A DNA stretch of 10,704 bases, taken from JBGOUV01 sp041477815. Its GTDB lineage: Bacteria; Acidobacteriota; Terriglobia; Bryobacterales; JACQDG01. The stretch is taken from NCBI GenBank assembly GCA_041477815.1, contig JBGOUV010000239.1:1-10704 (forward strand), given 5' to 3'. The position numbers and the translations under genes are program-made. This document shows, one piece after another, positions 5,601 to 10,704 of the stretch. Numbering within the stretch: position 1 is the stretch's first letter; each line of letters opens with the position of its first letter. The notes under the pieces are model-generated. The model saw only the letters and a program-made list of their open reading frames with translations, had not been told where the DNA came from and did not search any database.

Positions 5601-6317
5601 GCGGCGCTCGTGGGTCTCGATATCGATAGAGAGGGCGCGGCCGGGGCTGCCTTCGGCCCAGGCCAGGAGCTTCGGACGGTTGGCGGCCGGGATATCGGGC
5701 CGAGAGGCGAGGAAGCGGTCCATCTCCTCGCGGCTGAGGGGGGCGAAGTGGAAGGGCACGGAGCGGGAACGAATGGTGGGCAGCAGGTCGAAGGCGTTGG
5801 TGGCGGTGAGGATCAAGGTGAGGTAGGGGGGAGGCTCTTCGAGGACCTTCAGGAGCGAGTTGGCGGCGGCGGAGTCCATGCGGTCGGCCTGGTCGATCAG
5901 GAAGAGGCGCCGGCGGCCCTGGGAGGGGCCGAACTGCGCGTACTCCTTGAGCTTGCGAACCTGGTCGATGGAGATCTGGGCTAGGGGGCCGTCGGGGGGG
6001 AAGGTGAGGAACTCGGGAAAGCTGGAGATGACCAGGGGGTTGTCCTTGCGTTTGTCGGGCGCGAGTTTGGCGCGCTCGTCGAAGAGTTTCCGGTATTCGG
6101 GGAGGGAGAGGTCGTCGGCGAGGATGCGGCGGCAAGTGGAGCATTGGCCGCAGGCGTCCTTCGCGCAGTTGCAGGCGGCGGCGAGCAGGCGGGCCAGAGT
6201 CGCTTTGCCGACACCGGCGGGGCCGGCAAACAGCAGCGTCTGCGGGAGGCGGTTGGCGGCGAGCAGGCGCCGGAGGTCGGCGGCGAGGCGGGCGTTGCCG
6301 AGGAAGGTATCAAACAT
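5598..6317 (-). CDS. holB: DNA polymerase III delta' subunit, AAA+ part (truncated by TGA)
   Basis: A 239-residue product from ATG 6317; this ATG overlaps the last codons of tmk by 8 bp, and the tmk-holB order is widespread. Delta' is the stator of the clamp loader that opens the sliding clamp. Visible features are the P-loop-like GPAGVGKA (32-39), with Ala after the Lys; a zinc module with cysteines at 49/51, 56, 59 and 62 (CGQCSTCRR); a Walker B-like LFLIDQAD (138-145); the helix AAANSLLKVLEEPP; and the RSR arginine-finger motif at 183-185 (the SRC motif region of the family). Residues about 70-110 form an insert relative to E. coli HolB. The product stops after GSPGRALSIDIETHERR, exactly where domain III should begin; normal family length is about 330-350. 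See 5274-5591 for the rest. An essential role makes a true null unlikely. Confidence 0.88.
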   Translation of the reverse strand: MFDTFLGNARLAADLRRLLAANRLPQTLLFAGPAGVGKATLARLLAAACNCAKDACGQCSTCRRILADDLSLPEYRKLFDERAKLAPDKRKDNPLVISSFPEFLTFPPDGPLAQISIDQVRKLKEYAQFGPSQGRRRLFLIDQADRMDSAAANSLLKVLEEPPPYLTLILTATNAFDLLPTIRSRSVPFHFAPLSREEMDRFLASRPDIPAANRPKLLAWAEGSPGRALSIDIETHERR

Positions 6318-6951
6318 AAGCCTGTACGCGGCTCCAGATGTCACGGGCGATCTCGTCGGGGGCGCGGCGGCCGTCGATGAGCAGGACGCGGCCGGGCTCG
6401 CGGCGGTGGATTTCGAGATACCCTTCGCGGACGCGGCGGTGAAAGGCGAGACTCTCGCGCTCGAAGCGGGTTTCATCGGCGGCGGCGGCCGGATCGCGGC
6501 CGAGGGCCCGGTGGACGCCGGTTTCCGGGTCGAGGTCGATCAGGAAGGTGAGATCCGGGCGAAGGCCGCGGCAGGCGACGCGCTCCAGGGTGGCGACCGC
6601 GTCGACGCCGAGCGACCGGGCGTAGCCCTGGTAGGCGGTGGAGGAGTCCGTGAAGCGGTCGGAGAGGACGATGTGGCCGGCCTGGAGGGCGGGGAGAATC
6701 ACTTCTTCGACATTCTGGGCGCGGGAGGCGAAGTAGAGCAGGAGCTCAGGGACGGCGCGGAGGTCGGTGGAGCGGGCATCGAGAACGATCTTACGGATCT
6801 CGCGGCCCACGCGGGTGCCGCCGGGCTCCTGAGCGCGGACTACGGTGTGGCCGGCGGCTTCCAGGCGTTGGGCAAGGCGCTCGAGCTGGGTGGTTTTGCC
6901 CGAGCCGTCGAGGCCTTCGAAGGTGAAGAATTTCCCTGGGAGGTTCGGCAA
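6310..6951 (-). CDS. tmk: Thymidylate kinase (dTMP kinase)
   Basis: A 213-residue protein that phosphorylates dTMP to dTDP with ATP in the cytoplasm. The P-loop is GLDGSGKT (13-20). The dTMP-site EPGGT is at 42-46, the DRF motif at 98-100 is followed by TDSSTAYQG, and a LID-like segment near RDPAAAADETRFE closes the active site. Length is normal for the family. The start is a TTG at 6951; no ATG or GTG lies between the DinB stop and the P-loop, and the Shine-Dalgarno signal is poor, so reinitiation after the DinB gene (22 bases upstream) is plausible. The end overlaps the holB ATG by 8 bp, pairing DNA precursor synthesis with a replication clamp-loader subunit as in many bacteria. Confidence 0.96.
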   Translation of the reverse strand: MPNLPGKFFTFEGLDGSGKTTQLERLAQRLEAAGHTVVRAQEPGGTRVGREIRKIVLDARSTDLRAVPELLLYFASRAQNVEEVILPALQAGHIVLSDRFTDSSTAYQGYARSLGVDAVATLERVACRGLRPDLTFLIDLDPETGVHRALGRDPAAAADETRFERESLAFHRRVREGYLEIHRREPGRVLLIDGRRAPDEIARDIWSRVQAYV

Positions 6952-6973
6952 GGAACCAGTATAGCGAGGCGGA

Positions 6974-7459
6974 TCAATCCGATGGATGATCCCGGTAGTA
7001 CACGATCAGGTCCTGTTTAGCGGGGGTGCGGCCGAGCTGCCGGAGCATGTTCGACACCTGGCCCCGATGGTAGGAGCCGTGGTTGGTGAGGTGCAAGAGG
7101 ATCTGCCAGATGGGGCTCTGATATTGGTCGCCCGAAATGAAGCGGTAGGAGATGACCTGATTCCAGTCGGCGGCCTGGGCCCATTCGATGTAGCGGTCCA
7201 GGAGCGCCAGCCATTCCTCCTCCCAGGGAGCGCGGTCGGCAGGGGGTTGGTAGTCGCTGAGACCGCCGGTGGGGCGGCCTTGGAGGCGGTCCCACCAGAT
7301 CTGGTCGCCCATGTAGATGTGAGCCAGAGTACCGCGCAGGGTGCCGTAGGAGCCGCCAATGGGGCGGTCGAGCTCTTCAGAGGTTAGGGGACGGACGGAC
7401 TCTATTGTGAGAGCGGTGGCCCAGCGGTTGAAGCGGATATGGTGGAGAGTGTCGATCAT
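6974..7459 (-). CDS. DinB/YfiT-family metal-dependent protein
   Basis: A 161-residue four-helix-bundle protein. The family's metal triad is present: His47 (TLAHIYMGDQIWW), His127 and His131 (LTNHGSYHRGQV). The conserved H-x3-H pair, a trailing helix NMLRQLG and the tail DLIVYYRD are diagnostic. DinB-like proteins bind Ni, Zn or Mn; characterised members are mostly thiol-dependent transferases or hydrolases, and the substrate here is unknown. Its ATG (7459) shares ATGA with the stop of the dehydratase gene upstream, so translation is coupled and no separate ribosome binding site is seen. It sits between a sugar-acid dehydratase and tmk; the functional link is not obvious and may be operon hitch-hiking. 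It is probably cytoplasmic, with no signal peptide. Confidence 0.9.
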   Translation of the reverse strand: MIDTLHHIRFNRWATALTIESVRPLTSEELDRPIGGSYGTLRGTLAHIYMGDQIWWDRLQGRPTGGLSDYQPPADRAPWEEEWLALLDRYIEWAQAADWNQVISYRFISGDQYQSPIWQILLHLTNHGSYHRGQVSNMLRQLGRTPAKQDLIVYYRDHPSD

Positions 7460-8805
7460 GAACTTAATTCTCCCTGCTGGGCCTTGCGGACGTCAATGGC
7501 GTGGTCGCGGAGGAAGGCGTCGGAGAAGCGGAGGCCGAGACCGGGGGATTCGGGTGGAAGGAAGTAGGCGCGGCTGTCTTGCCAGGACCCGAAAAGCTGG
7601 CGATTGAGATCCGGATTAGTGTTGCCTTCTTCGAGGATAAAGAAGTTCGATAGGGCAGCCGAAAGATGCAGGTGGGCGGCGAGGCAGACGGGGCCGTTGG
7701 GGTTGTGGGGGGCGACGGGGATGAAGTGATTTTCAGCCAGGGCGGCGAGCTTGCGGAATTCGGTGATGCCGCCGGCGCGGGCTACGTCGGGCTGGTAGAT
7801 ACGGAAAGCCTGGCGCTCGAGGTATTCGCGGGTTTGGAGCCGGGATTTAAGGCGCTCGCCGGCGGCGATGGGGATGGAGGTCGCCCGCTGGACTTCGAGC
7901 ATGGCATCGACGTTCTCGGGGGGGACGGGTTCTTCGAAGAACATGGGATTGTAGGGCTCGAGGGCCTTGGCAATGCGGACGGCGGAGGCGGTATTGAACT
8001 TGGCGTGGGCCTCGACGCAGATCTCGAACTGCGGTCCGCCCGCGCGGATGCCGCGAACCATTTCGGCGACCTCTTGGATGGTCTTCAGGGTGGCCTGGCG
8101 GGAGAAGTCGAGACGCTCGTTGGGGCTGATGCCGGGGGTGTAGGGTTCGTCGAAGAACGGGTCCCACTTGCCGGCGATGGCGCCTTCAGCGACCAGCTCC
8201 TGGGTGCGCTTCTTGTAGGCCTCGGCGGTGCGGGGGATCTGGCCCCAGCGGTAGGAGGTGTAGATCTTGATCCGATCGTTGATCTTGCCGCCGAGGAGCT
8301 TGTAAAGGGGCACGTTGACCTTCTGGGCGACGATGTCCCACAGGGCGATGTCGACGGCCGAGATGGCCGATTGCACCGCCGAGCCGTGCATGGCGTTGCG
8401 GCCGCGGTAGAGGGTGTGCCAGATCTTCTCGATGTCCCAGGCGCTTTGGCCGACGACGTAGGGCTTGAGCATCTCGATTTCGGTGGCGATGGTGGCGACC
8501 TTGGGGAAGTTGGTGCCTTCACCCCAGCCGGTGATGCCGTTATCGGTCTGGATACGACAGAACAGGTAGTAGTTACCCCGGAGCTTACCGTCGGGCCCGC
8601 GGTGTACTTGCATAATGTAGGGCTCGACCTTGACGATTTTGAGCGGGCCGGGTTCGGCGGGGCTGGCCTGAGCGAGGACGGAGTTGGTGGAGAGGCCGGT
8701 CCAAGCGGAGACGGCGCTGAGGCCGGGACCGACGCGGACGCCCTGGCCGAGGAGGCCGGCGGCGACGGTCTGGAGGAAGTGGCGGCGGGGTTGCGGGGTG
8801 CTCAT
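7456..8805 (-). CDS. Enolase-superfamily sugar-acid dehydratase (galactonate dehydratase-like) with Tat signal
   Basis: A 449-residue protein from ATG 8805. The frame is open further upstream, but the Tat-type start MSTPQPRRHFLQTVAAGLLG fixes the N-terminus. Residues 55-170 form the enolase N-terminal lid (AVDIALWDIVAQ, PLYKLLGG). The barrel holds metal ligands Glu265 (VEAHAKF), Glu291/292 (FFEEP) and Glu317 (AAGER), and catalytic histidines His267 and His367 (APHNPNGP). This ligand and histidine layout, with YQPDVARAGGITE between, is that of the galactonate/mandelate racemase-type dehydratases. The expected reaction is loss of water from a C6 or C5 sugar acid to give a 2-keto-3-deoxy acid; the exact sugar cannot be read. 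The twin-arginine signal implies periplasmic placement after folding with Mg2+, which is unusual for this superfamily but, as I recall, found in acidobacteria and planctomycetes. No Shine-Dalgarno is visible; see the promoter at 8813-8841. Confidence 0.88.
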   Translation of the reverse strand: MSTPQPRRHFLQTVAAGLLGQGVRVGPGLSAVSAWTGLSTNSVLAQASPAEPGPLKIVKVEPYIMQVHRGPDGKLRGNYYLFCRIQTDNGITGWGEGTNFPKVATIATEIEMLKPYVVGQSAWDIEKIWHTLYRGRNAMHGSAVQSAISAVDIALWDIVAQKVNVPLYKLLGGKINDRIKIYTSYRWGQIPRTAEAYKKRTQELVAEGAIAGKWDPFFDEPYTPGISPNERLDFSRQATLKTIQEVAEMVRGIRAGGPQFEICVEAHAKFNTASAVRIAKALEPYNPMFFEEPVPPENVDAMLEVQRATSIPIAAGERLKSRLQTREYLERQAFRIYQPDVARAGGITEFRKLAALAENHFIPVAPHNPNGPVCLAAHLHLSAALSNFFILEEGNTNPDLNRQLFGSWQDSRAYFLPPESPGLGLRFSDAFLRDHAIDVRKAQQGELSS

Positions 8806-8812
8806 GGGGAAT

Positions 8813-8841
8813 ACGATACACCGGTTGGAGGGTGGAGGCAA
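8813..8841 (-). promoter_or_regulatory. Candidate promoter of the dehydratase-DinB-tmk-holB run (leaderless)
   Basis: On the - strand TTGCCT (8841-8836) and TATCGT (8818-8813) are separated by exactly 17 bases, each matching 4 of 6 consensus positions. Only seven bases lie between the -10 and the ATG, so transcription would start at or one base before the start codon. This agrees with the missing ribosome binding site. Confidence 0.45.
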
Positions 8842-8879
8842 TGAATATGGGAGTGTCGGTCCACGGGGGCGGAGCGACT

Positions 8880-9935
8880 TCACCCACCTGGGCGTGGCTG
8901 ATACACGCACCTGGGATCCTCGCCCAACCAGTCGCCCGTCAGGGCATAGGCCCGCGAGCGGGACCCGCCACACAGGTTGCGGTATTCACAAAGCCCGCAC
9001 TTGCCTTTCAGGTTGGCGCTGTTGCGCAATTCCAAAAACAAAGGCGACTGCCGGTAAACGTCGGCTAACGACTGCTGGCGGACATTCCCGGCGGAAACCG
9101 GCAGGAACCCGCTCGGGTAAATCTCGCCGGTGTGGGAGATGAAGACGAAGCCTTTGCCATCGTTGATTCCGCCCGCGCGGCCGATCGCTCCCCGGGCGTC
9201 TCGCGTCGGCGGGCCGCCTACCGCCTTCCGCTGTTGAGCTGCGTAGCGGCGGTAGTGCTGCGCCTCGGTCGTCTTGATATCGAACGGAGCGGTCTTGGAG
9301 AGATCATACAAAAAGGCGAAGACCTCTTCGTATTCCTCGGCGCTCAAGTCATCCTGAACCAGAGCCCGGCCAGTCGTGACCAGGAAAAACACGCTCCACA
9401 GCCGGGCGCCCGAGCGTTCGACAATGCCTGCCAGTTCGCCCAGGCGAAGCCTGTTGTGCCGGGTGACTGTGGTGTTGACCTGGGTTTCGAGCCCGATGCG
9501 CCGGGCCTCCTCCAGCGCGAACAGAGTCCGCGCGAACGATCCCTCCACCCTGCGGAAGCCGTCATGCGACAACGGATCGGGGCCATCCAGGCTGACGGCC
9601 ATGCGGGAAATCCCGGCGGTCTTTAACATCTGAATGGCTTCCGCATCCAGTAGCGGCGTCGCGCTGGGCGTGACCGTGGTTCGCAGACCGAGGCCGACGC
9701 TCCTTTCGAGCAAGGGTTGCAGATCCGGCCGCCGGAGCGGATCTCCCCCGGTAAATACCATGAGCGGATTGCCGAAGGCTTTCACCGCTTCCAGAAATCG
9801 AAAGCCTTCGCCGGTCGTAAGCTCCAGGGGGTGGCGAGAGGGCAGGGCGCAAGCCCGGCAGTGTGCGCAGGCCAAGTCGCAAGCCTGGGTTACCTCCCAG
9901 ATCACCAGAAACGGCGCCTGGTCGAAGTTCTGCAT
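8880..9935 (-). CDS. Radical SAM/SPASM protein, NirJ/AhbD-like (TIGR04053-type)
   Basis: A 351-residue protein from ATG 9935. The SAM cluster motif is C-x3-C-x2-C at Cys19, 23 and 26 (TQACDLACAHCRA). The CAHCRA context is typical of the heme-related NirJ/AhbD clade and its TIGR04053 relatives. The GGDPLRR (GGE-like) SAM-binding strand and a VSLDGPD strand follow. The C-terminus carries SPASM-type cysteines at 313, 316, 322 and 343 (CGLCEYRNLC and PRC), which should hold an auxiliary 4Fe-4S cluster; FISHTGEIYPSGFLPVSAGN precedes them. The reaction is not known. Related enzymes modify porphyrin side chains or peptides, and no precursor peptide is visible nearby. It is divergent from the RIC gene and shares a regulatory palindrome, so a role in nitrosative or anaerobic metabolism is inferred. 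Confidence 0.88.
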   Translation of the reverse strand: MQNFDQAPFLVIWEVTQACDLACAHCRACALPSRHPLELTTGEGFRFLEAVKAFGNPLMVFTGGDPLRRPDLQPLLERSVGLGLRTTVTPSATPLLDAEAIQMLKTAGISRMAVSLDGPDPLSHDGFRRVEGSFARTLFALEEARRIGLETQVNTTVTRHNRLRLGELAGIVERSGARLWSVFFLVTTGRALVQDDLSAEEYEEVFAFLYDLSKTAPFDIKTTEAQHYRRYAAQQRKAVGGPPTRDARGAIGRAGGINDGKGFVFISHTGEIYPSGFLPVSAGNVRQQSLADVYRQSPLFLELRNSANLKGKCGLCEYRNLCGGSRSRAYALTGDWLGEDPRCVYQPRPGG

Positions 9936-9941
9936 AGCTTC

Positions 9942-9947
9942 ACTCTA
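9942..9947 (-). promoter_or_regulatory. Candidate -10 of the radical SAM gene
   Basis: TAGAGT on the - strand (9947-9942) fits TAnnnT and starts 29.5 bases from the centre of the palindrome at 9969-9984. The implied transcription start is the A of the ATG at 9935, i.e. a leaderless message, in keeping with the weak ribosome binding site. Confidence 0.45.
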
Positions 9948-9968
9948 CGTGGCCCCGGATGGTGAGGA

Positions 9969-9984
9969 TGTGACTGCGGTCACA
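9969..9984. promoter_or_regulatory. CRP/FNR-superfamily operator TGTGA-N6-TCACA
   Basis: TGTGACTGCGGTCACA is a perfect match to the half-sites of the CRP/FNR superfamily (E. coli CRP; HcpR-type nitrosative-stress regulators use a similar TGTGA-N6-TCACA pattern). It lies 33 bases from the radical SAM start and 46 from the RIC start, in a 95-bp divergent spacer. Its centre (9976.5) is 41.5 bases from the inferred start sites of both genes, which is class II activator geometry. The regulator is not in the window. Confidence 0.7.
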
Positions 9985-10005
9985 GCCACGGTGGTTCCGG
10001 TCCGC

Positions 10006-10011
10006 TAGGCT
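10006..10011 (+). promoter_or_regulatory. Candidate -10 of the RIC gene
   Basis: TAGGCT (TAnnnT form) starts 29.5 bases from the palindrome centre, mirroring the -10 on the other strand. Transcription would begin near 10018, just before GGAGG at 10021-10025. No -35 hexamer is needed if an activator bound at 9969-9984 contacts the polymerase. Confidence 0.45.
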
Positions 10012-10030
10012 GAGGAAGACGGAGGCTAGA

Positions 10031-10704
10031 ATGGTTTCCACTACCGAAAGAACAGTTGGCGAGATCGCGGCGGCGAACCGCTCTGCCGCGCGCGTCTTCG
10101 AGAAGCACGGAATCGATTACTGCTGCGGCGGGGGACGGCCCTTGGAGGTCGCCTGCCGCGAAAAGGGGCTTTCCGCCGAGCAGATCCTAGCCGAGGTCGA
10201 GCAGACCAAGCCGACCCGGGACGCCCGGGACTGGGCCACGGCCCCGCTCGCCGAGCTCGCTGACCACATCGTCACCATACACCACGCCTACCTGCGCAGC
10301 GCCATGCCGGCGCTCGACCAGAGACTGGTCAAGGTGATCGCCGCCCATGGTCCTAACCACGCCAAATCGCTGTTGCCCTTGCGGCAGGCCTGGCAGGGTC
10401 TGGTGGAAGAACTGACCGCCCACATGATGAAGGAAGAGATGATTCTGTTCCCGCTGATCAAGCGAATCGAGGCCGCCCAGAGGGCCGGCGCGGGACTACC
10501 CGGGGGTCATTGCGGATCGGTGAACAACCCCATTCGCGTGATGGAATACGAGCATGACAACGCGGCCAACGCGTTGCGGGAGATGCGCCGTGTGACCGGC
10601 GACTATGCCCTGCCCGCAGACGCGTGCAATACCTACCGCGCCCTGTTCGAGGGGCTTCAGGAACTGGAGACCGACTTGCACTTACACATTCACCTGGAAA
10701 ACAA
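10031..10704 (+). CDS. ric: Iron-sulfur cluster repair di-iron protein RIC (YtfE/ScdA), 3' end outside window
   Basis: The frame starts at ATG 10031 with GGAGG five bases upstream and is still open at the window end; 224 residues are visible, close to full length (E. coli YtfE has 220). The N-terminal ScdA_N domain (about 5-60) carries the DYCCGGGRP motif with Cys31-Cys32. The hemerythrin-like domain follows with the expected di-iron ligands: His85 (IHHAY), His131 and Glu135 (HMMKEE), His175 (YEHDNA), His219 and Glu223 (HIHLEN). An insert GLPGGHCGSVNNP (155-167) adds a Cys and a His next to the third ligand. RIC proteins help rebuild iron-sulfur clusters damaged by nitric oxide or peroxide in the cytoplasm. 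The palindrome upstream fits induction by a CRP/FNR-family nitrosative-stress sensor. Confidence 0.95.
   Translation, partial: MVSTTERTVGEIAAANRSAARVFEKHGIDYCCGGGRPLEVACREKGLSAEQILAEVEQTKPTRDARDWATAPLAELADHIVTIHHAYLRSAMPALDQRLVKVIAAHGPNHAKSLLPLRQAWQGLVEELTAHMMKEEMILFPLIKRIEAAQRAGAGLPGGHCGSVNNPIRVMEYEHDNAANALREMRRVTGDYALPADACNTYRALFEGLQELETDLHLHIHLEN

Noticed and set aside
6318..6476. Upstream extension of holB
   Set aside because: The extra 53 codons lie inside tmk in another frame and are low-complexity Ala/Ser. The family start MFDTFLGN matches the ATG at 6317.
5860..7020. 386-codon open frame on the + strand
   Set aside because: It is antisense to tmk and holB, both clearly recognised. 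Its Gly/Ala/Glu-rich translation has no family features.
7666..8844. 392-codon open frame on the + strand
   Set aside because: It is antisense to the enolase-superfamily gene. Its Gly/Asp/Val/Leu-rich content is the usual shadow of a GC-rich gene.
8806..8973. Upstream extension of the dehydratase
   Set aside because: The added 56 residues have no family match and overlap the end of the radical SAM gene; the Tat signal at 8805 gives a natural N-terminus.

Overview
The window looks like a chromosomal stretch from an Acidobacteriota bacterium of the Solibacter/Bryobacter type. The main evidence is the large secreted protein at 3035-5227. It joins a seven-bladed SBBP propeller to the roughly 220-residue C-terminal domain known as the 'Solibacter uncharacterized C-terminal domain'. 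High GC, strong third-position GC and several acidobacterial-style hypothetical proteins agree. I see no tRNA, rRNA, CRISPR array, transposase or phage gene. No gap between genes exceeds 300 bases.

Layout, left to right. (a) 2-898 (+) is the 3' end of a secreted or surface Ig/FN3-like protein. It is followed by a 14-bp palindrome and an inverted-repeat element made of CGCCAAG-type units. (b) 1022-1336 (-) is a small TPR protein. It is divergent from a two-gene unit on the + strand: a cysteine-containing conserved hypothetical (1371-1811), overlapped for 44 bp by a hotdog acyl-CoA thioesterase (1768-2241). (c) 2238-2861 (-) encodes an unusual Hfq/Sm-like protein whose Sm domain follows a long glutamine-rich and RPD-repeat disordered arm. 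Its stop codon interlocks with the thioesterase stop. (d) 3035-5227 (-) is the secreted propeller protein.

(e) 5274-8805 (-) is a tight run of genes, transcribed in the order enolase-superfamily sugar-acid dehydratase (Tat-exported) > DinB-family protein > tmk > holB. It has a 4-bp ATGA overlap at the first junction and an 8-bp overlap between tmk and holB. holB is interrupted by an in-frame TGA that separates the AAA+ part of the clamp-loader delta' subunit from its C-terminal collar domain, with an ATG six bases after the stop.

(f) 8880-9935 (-) is a radical SAM/SPASM protein of the NirJ/AhbD-like type. It is divergent from a 3'-truncated RIC (YtfE/ScdA) iron-sulfur cluster repair di-iron protein (10031 to the window end, +). 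Their 95-bp spacer holds a perfect CRP/FNR-superfamily palindrome, TGTGA-N6-TCACA. TAnnnT -10 hexamers lie at exactly the same distance on each side. This suggests a nitrosative-stress control point driving both genes.

The items most worth following up are the symmetric divergent promoter, the Q/RPD-armed Sm-like protein and the split holB.
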